Below, piece by piece: positions 54,701 through 64,000 of a stretch of 64,000 nucleotides of DNA; position 1 is the first letter of the stretch; each line of letters starts with the position of its first letter. Origin of the DNA: Phaeoceros laevis (taxonomy: Eukaryota > Anthocerotophyta > Anthocerotopsida > Notothyladales); assembly GCA_049999765.1 (NCBI GenBank), contig JBNGIQ010008726.1, positions 1 to 64,000 on the forward strand, given 5' to 3'. Position numbers and translations under genes: made by a program. The notes under the pieces were generated by a model that saw nothing but the letters and a program-made list of their open reading frames with translations, made no database searches and was not told the DNA's origin.

Positions 54701-54912
54701 AATTGACGCCACAAGACTCCCTGCGTGCTGACATTGTTCCCCATCCAAAAGACTTCGCCTGGCCCGCATAGTCTTAGACGAACACTGCTGCTTGTGGATG
54801 TCAAATGCTCAGGCGTCAAACTTCGCTGGACATGATTTCCAGAACTTGGCACAGGAGGATGTATTAGCAGAAGCGCAGAAGATGCTGACTGCAGAGCATT
54901 GGCAGCCATCAT
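51733..54912 (-). CDS. PPR gene 6: DYW-class protein with GRP C-terminus (1,059 aa)
   Basis: A single exon from ATG at 54912. The N-terminus (MMAANALQSASSALLLIHPP) may target plastid or mitochondrion. Standard PLS triplets follow (IFSWCAVIAVHAKHGEPMQA, FACLLRACARVGALRQGKHL, LVDMYAKCGRLEDARKVFD), without the L inserts of the neighbours. The C-terminus is a DYW-type cytidine-deaminase domain: HAE (H991, E993) in GHAEKLALAYGLL, CGDC (1019-1022), then VHRFVDGSCRCGGRP at the end. The zinc-ligand residues are present, but the usual PG box is replaced by KKHAVAGIEVDRHV and the last tripeptide is GRP. Canonical DYW proteins edit C to U; GRP/DRH-ending variants are associated with U-to-C editing in ferns, hornworts and lycophytes. 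This assignment is an inference from motif differences. Confidence 0.9.
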   Translation of the reverse strand: MMAANALQSASSALLLIHPPVPSSGNHVQRSLTPEHLTSTSSSVRLRLCGPGEVFWMGNNVSTQGVLWRQFFLDPAQWSDQRQATRSFRFPDFSRRESKEVLCLNNSGKPAGVDEQLPVLEVELCRPRSLSNAYLSNGAGLRRAPGYDCDVTAEAIRKLCVKGQLQQAVEALAILVQTESRVSTSLVYTVLKGCVAQKNLVLGCRVHELIVDGGYESDTFLTNHILRMYASHGRLQEVNDVFTRMAKPDIFSWCAVIAVHAKHGEPMQAVELYQKMRISSVKPNSYVFVAALQACARAANLECGRQVHSDVLESGIQPNLFICSCLVDMYAKCGRLEDARKVFDASATRDVVIWNTMIAGYAQLELSQESLFLYAKMEAEGVRANAVTFACLLRACARVGALRQGKHLHSQIVDRGLESHTVVGTCLIDMYAKCGRLEDARRIFDGLALKDVVTWNAMIAGYSENGLCQDALALYARMEQEGVTVADPATFACLLKACARVGAFQEAKQLHLQILERGLLQNVSVANSLVDMYAKCGSLEDARTIFDSLGTRDVVTWTAMISGYSQHDRGEEALSVYEQMESEGVILADTVTFACLLKVCGKIQALQQGERLHSQILERGLASDLVLSTSLVDMYAKCGRLEDAYRVFDSLPSRNVVTWNAMIAGYAEHRSGQEALALYARMQQEGEVVADSVTFSCLLKVCATMAALQQGMQLHAQIAERGLEREVALGNCLVDMYAKCGRLNDACRVFDSLPEKDVVTWTMMINGFGQSNEAHKAIECFKEMRRHGIQANETTFTCLLVACSHEGLVKEGQQFFKAMVEEWSIVPAIEHYTCMVDLLGRAGCLDEAEKMLLSFESDDVGFMSLLNACKSHRDLERGIRCFESLIRSDSQNAAAYVLMQNIYADAARWSDVERIERLRKSAGATKKHAVAGIEVDRHVHAFVVGENRGDISSKVRGTTIRFKEAGGHVPQTELVLKRLSEKEKEDELCGHAEKLALAYGLLNTPDGSPLVVTKNLRMCGDCHSSTEFMSRMENREIIVRDAHRVHRFVDGSCRCGGRP

Positions 54913-55168
54913 CCAAAGGAGAATCCGCTGAACATTCAGGCCCTGACCTCAGACCATGATTGCCGAGCGCACCAGGCCACACGCGGAACTACGGGGACAA
55001 GGCATTAGCGGATTTTCCATGAACTGCAGTCTGTTACCTGTTACACGGAGAATCGAGTCACCGAGAGAATTCACTTCTTAGCTATATAAGGAGTTAGGGC
55101 TTCTCCATTCCATCTCTCCCACACATTCCGCACCTCGCGTGGAGCGAGCTACTGTCAGCGTCGGCGCG
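54913..55168. promoter_or_regulatory. Bidirectional promoter region, PPR gene 6 / RPS27a
   Basis: Only 256 bases separate the divergent start codons. A TATA box for the rightward gene lies at 55082-55090 (CTATATAAG), followed by a pyrimidine-rich segment around 55100-55125 suited to the start site of a ribosomal-protein mRNA. No TATA box is evident for the PPR side. Confidence 0.6.
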
Positions 55169-56173
<1,005 letters not shown>

Positions 56174-58320
56174 ATTTTTGGCAGCAGTTGAAGATTGCTG
56201 AACTTCGATTTTGTTTTCTGCTGTTGCATGATGTTTTGAAGACTAAGGCGCCCTGCTGGGCATTAACTGCAATTTTTGCTGTCCTTCGAACTTTCCGTCT
56301 TGGAGGTATGTCAAGTATTCTGTTGACGCACCATCTTCCACCCTACAACATCGTCTCCCTTTTTCCAATCCGTGCATGGATTTATTACACGTACGCTGTC
56401 ACTTTGACAAGCTTCGTTATTGCAAACTTTTGACAACTAAAGCGTGACCCATTGTGTCACGCACCACTTATTATTCGTGTAGCAGGGCAATTTGTTGCAA
56501 ATCAAAGAGTTACTATCGTGAACGATATCGCCGCTGTCGGGAGCACTCGGCAGTTCAGAACTTTGGATGATCGAAGGCAGTCATGTCCTCCGGCGAGTTT
56601 GCCTACACTTACGTCGCTTTGCTAATCAAGTATTCTATCAGCGAACCCCTCCAAATTTCAAAATTGCCCGTTCGTCAAAGCGAATCAAGTCTTATATCAG
56701 CGAGCTCCTCGTTCGAACCCCGGACTCTCTTATAGGTCGACAGCGCAGGCACGATTTTTTTTCCATGAATTGTGAGTGTGCAGTTCTGGAGCTGGAGAAG
56801 GGTTTTTTGAAATATTGCCGAAGTTCCAAATCATAGAAATCGAAGTTGTTTCAGCATAGCAGGGTTTCAGGTTTGATGCCGAGAGGCATGTGAGAAAGCG
56901 TATTGTTAAATTCATGTGAAGCTACTCTGTGCATCGTACTTGAAACGAAGTGCTCTCAGGCATGTGAGAAAGCGTATTGTTAAATTCATGTGAAGCTACT
57001 CTGTGCATCATACTTGAAACGAAGTGCTCTCGGGCATGATCAACTACACAGCAGCAGCAGATTGCCCACTAAGAGCGAGGTGTGTATCTCACGTTGTTGT
57101 CCTCACAAATGTTCTGCAAAAATCAAGCGCAACGTCAGTACGAAATTGCAGGGTCGCCAATGCACAGTGACAAACCAGGCTGCTCTGATCTGTAACTTAT
57201 TGACCACTGCTATGTCTTCTAAAGACGGGCAACCTATTTTGCATGTCTTGGCAAAGGAGGAAAATACCTGCATTTCCTCATTGAGCTCACCGGTTACTGA
57301 TAGTGCGTAGCACCCAGGAACGCACTTACCTGCACAACCAGGATCCCAACCAAAGATTAGTGAACATCAACCAAGCCCAGTATAAAGGTACGAGGACCAG
57401 GGACCAATCAACCAAATCTCACATCAAAGCACCAGGGTAACATCATACCCAAAAGTTCTATGCTTCACATTTGTGCAGCTACAACTCACCAATTCTCAGC
57501 CAACGGGCAGCCCAGCTGTTGGACGGATCCATGGAAGAGATTATCCTGAATTGCACAGCATCTCACCAAAATTAAAAAGCAGATTGACGAAGTTCCATCT
57601 TTAGGGTTTCCACTACATCAGCTTGTCCAACGATTAGACACAGATCAGACCAGATACGCTTGTTGAACCAACACAAATAGCTGGGGGTGTTACCCAGTGA
57701 AGCTTGGTGAAGTACACTCCAGCACTCGGTCTTGGTCATGCTCCATGCTAAAAAACGGACAATTCTCGCAACCAACTTCTTTGAACTGCAGTCCCAACGA
57801 GAATTAACCATCGAAACTGTCAAATTTCTGTACCCCATTGCAAAGCAAACCTGCTTACTTGGTCAAAGGTCTTGATGAGACTGCATCGCAAACAGACCCT
57901 CAGCTCCCGCCCAAAGCTTGTGGGAACCTGTGCCGGTGGCCCTGATGACCCCATCGCCAGGCACTTCGCACTCGCGCTACACGAGAGACGCTGCTCTCTA
58001 CGGCCTTCTACTCCAATTGCGGTTAATTCACAGAAATTGCTAGGGGCCTTCCACTCCGATCAGGGTTAACCTACAGTAATTGCTTTGGCAGTCCCCTGAT
58101 CACAAAGCTGTCAACTCTTAAGACGAGGGATTTGTGCAATCACGGGCCAATTATTGGACGAGATATTCGACGATGCCGCGAACGAGCATCAAGGTCAGTT
58201 CTGGCCGCTAGTTGTCGGCATATCCCAAGTGCCCCAAGTGTCCTCTCCAAAAAGCTATCGCCTGGTGCGGGTAGTTCGAAGTTAAACCTGTCAGCAACGG
58301 ACGGCTGACAGGAACCGGGG
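56174..58320. other. Intergenic, RPS27a to MDH
   Basis: About 2.1 kb with no supportable gene. It holds the RPS27a 3' flank, a 74-base tandem repeat at 56885-57032, and a pair of related segments near 56625-56715 sharing AATCAAGT and TATCAGCGA. Short open frames look random. Confidence 0.5.
56885..57032. repeat. 74-base tandem duplication
   Basis: Two almost identical units (56885-56958, 56959-57032) start GGCATGTGAGAAAGCGTATT and end GAAGTGCTCTC. The main difference is CATCGTACTTG against CATCATACTTG. A third unit begins with GGGCATGA but is lost at once. Confidence 0.9.
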
Positions 58321-58333
58321 TTTAGGGTTTAGG
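58321..58333 (+). promoter_or_regulatory. Telo-box-like element upstream of MDH
   Basis: TTTAGGGTTTAGG is two units of the plant telomere-type repeat (reverse AAACCCTAAA). Such telo boxes are common in promoters of growth-linked and translation genes in plants. It lies about 220 bases before the MDH start codon. Function is inferred only from the motif. Confidence 0.4.
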
Positions 58334-58551
58334 TTAAGCCCTACCTGGACCGAATTGGGAATTGTTGGAGATCTTGTAGCCTACTGGGAGTCAAATTGCT
58401 CCCCATTGCTCCCGACAATCTATCTCGAGTGTGTGCAATTTGAAGCAAATTTCTTCGATCTTCGGGGCCTTGATTCTGTGGTCAAGATCCTCGTTCCTCT
58501 GGGTTTGGAAGTGTGAGCTCGCAACTGAGGAGAATTAAGCTTTTGGCCACA

Positions 58552-60343
58552 ATGGCGACCACCATGAACTTCGGTGTTGAAGCAACCTCACGGGTGGCAT
58601 CATCAATGGCACCTGTGCAGTCGCTGAGGAGGCCTACAATGCAGTCGTTCTCAGGTCTGAAGGCTACCTCGATGTCGATTTCACTCTCCTCGCAGTTTGG
58701 AGGAGATTGCTTTGCCTCGCTGCAAGAGACTGTTCAGATAGCAAAGAAGGTGAAGGTGACGAGGAGGTCATCGGCGGGTCAAGCTAGGGCAGCAGCTTAC
58801 AAGGTAGCAGTCCTCGGAGCTGCTGGAGGCATTGGACAGCCCCTGTCGCTTCTTATTAAGATGTCACCGCTGGTTTCCGACCTCCACCTGTACGATATCG
58901 CAAATGTGAAGGGAGTTGTAGCTGATCTGAGCCACTGCAACACGCCTGCACAGGTAAGGTTTGGAATTGGAATTTTGCCTCCAGATTGTTTGCGATCTGC
59001 GAATCCCACACAGAAATCGCTGAGAGTCCAACTTTCTGTTTGAAGGTTTCTGGATACACTGGACCTGCCGAACTGGGGGATGCTCTGAAGGGTGTGGATC
59101 TAGTCGTCATTCCTGCAGGAGTGCCACGCAAACCCGGCATGACAAGAGATGATCTTTTTAACATAAACGCTGGAATTGTGAAGACTCTTGTGGAAGCTGT
59201 AGCTGAACACGCCCCAAATGTGAGTTTCTCTACCTCGACATGCATGGCAATGGCGTGGTGCAATGCATGCTTAAAGGACCTGTTGAGCGTTCCTGACAGA
59301 GATTGTTTTATGAAGGCCTGGATCAACATCATCAGCAACCCTGTGAACTCCACTGTTCCAATTGCTGCCGAGGTTCTGAAGGCTAAGGGAACATATGATC
59401 CCCGAAAGCTTTTTGGTGTGACAACCCTTGACGTTGTGCGGTCGAACACCTTTGTTGCTGAGAAGAAAAACTTGAGGCTTCTTGACGTAGATGTGCCTGT
59501 CATTGGTGGCCATGCTGGAATCACCATCCTTCCTTTGCTCTCAAAGGCCCGACCCCGGGTTGAGTTCACTCCAGAGGAAGTTGAAGAATTGACGGTCAGG
59601 ATCCAGAATGCGGGCACAGAAGTTGTTGAGGTATGTCTTGCTTCTCATCCACAGATAATGTCTTGTGTGACAAAGCAAACTTTGCTTCTGCTTTACGGGG
59701 TTTAGGTTTGATTTGGCAAGTAGCTTCGGGAAAGTGCTTCAGAAATGGTTCTGAAGCCAGGAACTCTGATACCTGCAGGCTAAAGCTGGCACTGGATCTG
59801 CAACCTTGTCCATGGTAAGTGGTGCTGAGTATTCGGTTTCAGTTGCTCTATTCTTGGCTCAGAGCTTGAGCATCTTAGTGGTTGTCAGCCCGTTAAAAGC
59901 TGATTGAAAACTGCTTTCACACAACTGAGTCGCCTAACCTGATTGTCTGTGCTCTCTTGCAGGCATATGCTGCTGCTAGATTCGCAGAATCATGTGTCCG
60001 TGCTATTGACGGTGATGATGATGTTTATGAATGCTCTTATATCCAGTCTGAGGTAAGGCCAGACGTCTGCAAAAGTGTTCAGCAAACTGTCAATCAGCTT
60101 GTTCGTGAATAGCAGCAGTGTACTCAATTCACTATTATTGTCATGCAGGTGACCGAGCTCCCCTTCTTTGCATCTCGCGTGAAGCTTGGCAAGAAGGGCA
60201 TTGAGGCCGTCATCAGCAGCGACTTGCAGGAACTTACTGACTACGAGCAGACCGCCCTTGAAGCTTTGAAGGAGGAGTTGAAGGGCAGTATCGAAAAGGG
60301 TATCGCTTTTGCCAACAGACAGGCTGCAGTAGCAGCCGTTTAA
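58552..60343 (+). CDS. pNAD-MDH: Plastid NAD-dependent malate dehydrogenase (403 aa, 6 exons)
   Basis: Exons 58552-58953, 59046-59219, 59316-59630, 59779-59814, 59963-60052, 60149-60343; every join is in phase. The total of 403 residues equals the usual plant length. Residues 1 to about 80 form a Ser/Ala/Arg-rich transit peptide ([20 protein letters not shown]). The Rossmann loop GAAGGIG is at 89-95. The substrate loop [24 protein letters not shown] and the catalytic-His block [13 protein letters not shown] are intact. The C-terminal extension ([20 protein letters not shown]) matches the plastid isoform. The enzyme interconverts malate and oxaloacetate with NAD, keeping plastid redox balance at night and in non-green tissue. 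The plastid form is also known to support an inner-envelope FtsH complex. Exon 4 (36 bases) is a conserved-looking mini-exon. Confidence 0.95.
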
Positions 60344-60534
60344 ATGACTTGGAAGTTAACTCCCGCCTTCAAACAGGCACCAATGCGGACAACTTGCAGG
60401 GAACTGAAGAGCGGTACATACCGAGAGCTTCGTATCTGGCGCATGTATGGTTTGGTGCCTGTCTTTAGACGTGCAGCAGGCGTTTTTGTGTTGCCTGAGA
60501 TTTTGCAAACCAAACGATTGAGAAACCATTGAGT

Positions 60535-60540
60535 AATAAA
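60535..60540 (+). promoter_or_regulatory. Possible polyadenylation signal of MDH
   Basis: AATAAA lies 192 bases after the stop codon of the MDH gene, a plausible distance for plant 3' end formation. Confidence 0.4.
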
Positions 60541-61083
60541 ACCAGTCCCTGGATTGGGCTGACTAGCATCGCTTTGTCCATTGTGTAGTAGTAGTAAGGT
60601 GATTGTGCACGTGCACGTTTGTCCAGTTGTGACGTACTGTTGCAGCTCGCTGTCAGGACTCGGGCTTGGGGGATCGAGATTCGTTCTATATGTATTTGCA
60701 AGTTTACTTCTTTCGAATTTTTATCACCTGAATTAGAACTTCTGAATCTACAATCCACGATTCCCAGTGGGATGCAGACACAACTTGAATGTCGGGAAAA
60801 CGTTTTAGCGAGCTTGACAGTTGCACTTTGGAAAGAGGATATGCTAGAAGCTATGTACATCCGCGGTGGTACAGTATTGTCAAAATTGGGTAGTTTCTAC
60901 CAGCTGTATGACTAACCTACCATGACGTCTAAAGTTCAACACGTCCTCGACCAGCTACAGTCTCGTGCTGCCAGAACCTCTGCTGAGCGACATTGGTTGC
61001 GAATGGCTAACCACCAATCTGCCTGTTGCAAGAACCCAACGTCTGGTGAAGGAAGCTACAAATGAAAAAAAAAACCCTCAACC
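60541..61083. other. Convergent spacer, MDH to unknown disordered protein
   Basis: No gene is seen. A purine-rich A-tract (AATGAAAAAAAAAACC) lies near 61062-61077. Confidence 0.4.
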
Positions 61084-63201
61084 TCATACGATCCTCGTGT
61101 CAGGAGTCGATGACCTCTTGATGAAATCAATGCAGTCAGTGATTGCTTCAGAATAGAACGAGTGTCCACTTACGGCAGGAGAGCAAAGATTTGGCGACCC
61201 CCGAGAATGCTTCCCGGCATAGCTTCTCCTGTGACTGATCCTCCTGGGACTGCCGTTCCCGGCACCAGCAGAATGAGCAGCCTGGCCGTTGCTCATCCGA
61301 GCAGGAGTAGTGGCAGAAGCACTCACAAAACTACAATTGCTGCTGGTGCTGGGGCGGCTCGGCACAGGATTCCAACCACCGGGGTCGCCCGCCACCACCA
61401 CCGGGTCTGGCTTGACAGAAGAGGATGCAGCGATGATGAGGCGGGCACAGACCTCCTTGAACTTCCGCAGCAGCTGGAACGGGGACATAAGGCGCAGCTT
61501 CACCCTCGTCCTGGTCCTCGACCTCAGAGGCGAGGCACCAATTGTTCCGGACGTGTCCCTGCCTCTGGAGCTCACGCTGAACCGGCTGGGGCTCATCAGA
61601 GGACTCTGCGGGGCTGCCAGCTTCACCTGCAAAGGCTCAGGCTTGTCGCCATTCCGGGAAGGGCTGTCATGCCTGAGCGGACTTTCTTTGAAGCTACCAC
61701 GGCTGGCGGTCCCGTCCAGCCGGGCCTGCGCAAATGTGTCCCTCTCATGCCTGAAGGGACTATCTCCATTCACCTTGTCCGCCAGCAGCCCAGGTCGAGC
61801 TGGGAGAGACAGCCGTCTGCCGCCTTTACTGCTGGGGCCGGAACTCTCCAAGCGGTCGGGAGTGAAGACCCGGCGCTCCCTCTCGGAGAAGAAAGTTGAA
61901 GGGGCCCTGCTTTCCTCATGGAACGACCTGCTGGCCTCCAAACTGCTCCTCCTCGCACCCCCGGGCTTCTCTTGGATGCACTTGCAACCGGCACAGACAG
62001 CAGGCTGTTTGCTGCCAGCCATGACCCCCCGAGCAGGTGTTGCTCCGAAGGCTTCCGCAGACCTTCGCCTGGTGTCCCTGGCCACGCTTCGGATGTGGCC
62101 CTCCTGCTGCATCATGCAACTTGTTGCGAACTCGGCATTAAGCTTCTCGATGGAGAACATCCTCCCGGACCTGCTCTCATCCAGAGTGAAGCTGGGCCTG
62201 CCAGGAGTGGAAGCAGCGCTTCTGGTGTCGGGAGAAGCACCCATTCTGGCGGCTCTCAGCATCTTCTCCCTCTCCGACAGGAACTCTTCACTACAGCTTC
62301 TCCTAGGCACGTCTCCATCGTCTTGAGCGTAGCTCGGCGTGTGAGCCGGCCGCGCCATGCCCTCCCCCTCGCTGATGGAGTTGCTCTTGAAATGCACCTT
62401 CCTCTCCTTCCCGCTCACCGGTCCCAGGCATCGGGCAGGCAACATCCGCTCCTGGTGGATGAGCTGCGCCAGCGAGGCGTTCATATCCTCCCACCTCTCC
62501 TCCTTTTCCTTGGTGGGACTGTCCACAGCACTGTCGGGAGTGGTGGGGGTGAAGAAGCCGCCGCTGCTGTCATCTCCATGGCCAGCAGAGCCTATGGGAC
62601 TGTCCACCCAGCCCCTCATCTTCAGCGACCCCTGCCGGCTCAGCCTGGTCTCCATCAGAGCAATTTGCTCCAACTTCCTGATCTCCTCCTCCGTCTTCAC
62701 CAGCGCCACCATGATCTCGGCAGCCGTTTTCGCCAGATTCGACCTACTCTCTGCTGGGTTGCTGAGAATGCCTCCTCCACCCACGTAGCGGCTGTTGCAC
62801 CCGATGTCATCGTCGAAGCAGAGCCGTTTCATGTCAATCTCCTCCATCCCCACACTCAACTCATCGTCAAAGAACTCATCCTCCTCACAAATCTCACCAA
62901 ACTCGTCCTTAGCAGGAAGACCGCCCTCATCCACAGGCAACCAAGTACCGCCAGACACCACTCCCCCTTCTTCCTCGTCTCCAACTTTCCTCCCTTGCAC
63001 TTTCCTCACCCTGTAAGGATACGAGTGCGGCCTCTTGAACTGATCGTTCTTGGACTTGGGAGACCAAGAAGGGGATCGAGATTTATGCCTCCTGCTGGGA
63101 TAGGCAGCCCTCTCCACCAGATTGAACAGAGGGTAATGCGCCTTGGGAGCGCTCATGATGAAGAGAGGGTGCGTCATCAATTTGGCCTTCCGGCCCGCCA
63201 T
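61084..63201 (-). CDS. Unknown large, mostly disordered plant protein (705 aa)
   Basis: A single long frame from ATG at 63201 (MAGRKAKLMTHPLFIMSAPK); the frame is open a little further but without another ATG. Most of it is Ser/Arg/Pro-rich with many RRxS- and SP-type sites (for example LLADKVNGDSPFRHER, SPLMSPSRFSVSSRGR). An acidic patch (EFGEICEEDEFFDDELSVGM) lies near residues 100-120. A predicted helix follows around residues 155-190 (AAEIMVALVKTEEEIRKLEQ). The C-terminal part has RVKLRLMSPFQLLRKFKEVC and ends FYSEAITDCIDFIKRSS. I recognise the general style of plant regulatory proteins but no named family. The long antisense open frames here are by-products of its GC-rich composition. 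Confidence 0.75.
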   Translation of the reverse strand: MAGRKAKLMTHPLFIMSAPKAHYPLFNLVERAAYPSRRHKSRSPSWSPKSKNDQFKRPHSYPYRVRKVQGRKVGDEEEGGVVSGGTWLPVDEGGLPAKDEFGEICEEDEFFDDELSVGMEEIDMKRLCFDDDIGCNSRYVGGGGILSNPAESRSNLAKTAAEIMVALVKTEEEIRKLEQIALMETRLSRQGSLKMRGWVDSPIGSAGHGDDSSGGFFTPTTPDSAVDSPTKEKEERWEDMNASLAQLIHQERMLPARCLGPVSGKERKVHFKSNSISEGEGMARPAHTPSYAQDDGDVPRRSCSEEFLSEREKMLRAARMGASPDTRSAASTPGRPSFTLDESRSGRMFSIEKLNAEFATSCMMQQEGHIRSVARDTRRRSAEAFGATPARGVMAGSKQPAVCAGCKCIQEKPGGARRSSLEASRSFHEESRAPSTFFSERERRVFTPDRLESSGPSSKGGRRLSLPARPGLLADKVNGDSPFRHERDTFAQARLDGTASRGSFKESPLRHDSPSRNGDKPEPLQVKLAAPQSPLMSPSRFSVSSRGRDTSGTIGASPLRSRTRTRVKLRLMSPFQLLRKFKEVCARLIIAASSSVKPDPVVVAGDPGGWNPVPSRPSTSSNCSFVSASATTPARMSNGQAAHSAGAGNGSPRRISHRRSYAGKHSRGSPNLCSPAVSGHSFYSEAITDCIDFIKRSSTPDTRIV

Positions 63202-64000
63202 TCCTCCTCCTCCACCCAACCCAGCAGCCAAGAAACACCCACACCCTCAACCCCCTACAGATCTTAGACTGCACCAGCAGCAGCAGCAGCAACAACCCGA
63301 TTGGCCAAGGAGGAAGAAACTGCCTCCGCTCACCCGAGCTGCGAGACTAAAAGACCATCATTACCAATTCCCCGCCCCACCACAAAGCAGATTCATGAGC
63401 ACAAGTCCAGGTCCCCACCAGGCATTGCGAGGCGGACAGGCTGGGGCCAACCAGCAACTCTCGCACAGGCAACCTGTGGAGGAGGAGAGCACAGGAATGG
63501 GACAGGCACAGTCTTTGCTCTAAAGAAAGGCCGCAGCAGCACAAGCCACAGATAACGCAACCGAGGCAAGGATCGATGCTGATGAGGCAGCTGCAGCTGA
63601 CTCTGTGATCGGAAGGGGCCTGGGCAATCGGTCAATCAATCAATCAATGCTGAAGCTCTTTTCGTGGGAGGAGGACAGAATAGCAAGCTCCGGCCTCTGT
63701 CGTCAGCGTCAGGCAGAGAGCTGAGGTGCTGCAGAGCAGCATGTGAGGAACGCTATCTTTAGCGGGTGAGAGGCGGGCGGCCGGGACGTGGCATTGGGCA
63801 ACGGTCCCGCCCAGATAGCCAACACACATTCCGGGCTCCTCATTAGGCCAGACCAGGAGTGGCCCCACTCCCTAAAACCGCCGCCTTTCCCCTAACCTCG
63901 CCGTTGTCGCATAAAGATCCCACTCCTTGACACATTAACGAGTGGCATTGGTGAAACTGGCAAGTCCCCTTCCCTGGACACTCTAGAAAAGAACTCTCGT
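63202..64000. other. 5' flank of the disordered-protein gene
   Basis: Contains a (CAG)n-type run (63271-63294, CACCAGCAGCAGCAGCAGC), probably in the 5' leader, and a CAAT microsatellite near 63631-63647. No further gene is seen up to the window end. Confidence 0.5.

Noticed and set aside
56660-56740. B-box-like GTTCGAACCCCGG suggesting a tRNA gene
   Set aside because: No A box at a suitable distance and no stems that pair into a cloverleaf.
61918-63267. A 449-codon open frame on the plus strand
   Set aside because: It is antisense to the 705-residue minus-strand gene, has random His/Pro/Leu-rich composition and no family match. GC-rich Ser/Arg coding sequence often leaves the opposite strand open.

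Overview
This is nuclear DNA of a land plant. Spliceosomal GT-AG introns interrupt most genes, and several proteins are plant-specific: a CURT1 thylakoid protein, a TPLATE-complex subunit, a plastid NAD-malate dehydrogenase and pentatricopeptide repeat (PPR) proteins. Six large PPR genes, one with a DYW domain ending in GRP instead of DYW, point to a non-seed lineage with heavy organellar RNA editing (fern, lycophyte or hornwort). I cannot name the species. Resolved introns are short (about 40-530 bases), and gene density is high for a plant.

Layout. 1-4.9 kb: repeats, tRNA-like pieces and a short LTR retrotransposon (991-4714, minus strand) that keeps a broken gag and contains the only assembly gap (3535-3634). 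5-29 kb: mostly single-copy housekeeping genes, in order an unknown membrane/coiled-coil protein (-), a GDSL esterase/lipase (-, 5 exons), CURT1 (-, 5 exons), a serine carboxypeptidase (+), a MED26-like Mediator subunit (-, 9 exons), LOLITA (+), TAF7 (+), PPR gene 1 (-) and NC2 beta/Dr1 (-, 5 exons). 29-55 kb: the PPR cluster, with PPR genes 2 (+), 3 (-), 4 (-), 5 (+) and 6 (-), a PPR relic, and a broken LRR receptor kinase (+) between genes 2 and 3. Several duplicated non-coding modules lie between the PPR genes. 55-64 kb: ubiquitin-RPS27a (+), plastid NAD-MDH (+, 6 exons) and a 705-residue disordered protein of unknown function (-).

How the genes relate. PPR genes 1-4 are close paralogs of the PLS-E type without a DYW domain. 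They share extra 10-20 residue inserts inside many L motifs. Gene 5 is a more distant cousin with its own inserts. Gene 6 has ordinary L motifs and a DYW-type deaminase domain that retains the zinc-binding residues but has a non-canonical linker and C-terminus. PPR proteins of these classes normally work in plastids or mitochondria on RNA. Separately, three subunits of the RNA polymerase II start machinery (MED26-like, TAF7, NC2 beta) lie within about 14 kb.

Limits. Exon boundaries were read by eye from splice consensus, reading phase and family similarity. The first exons of PPR genes 1, 3 and 4 and of the carboxypeptidase are unresolved.
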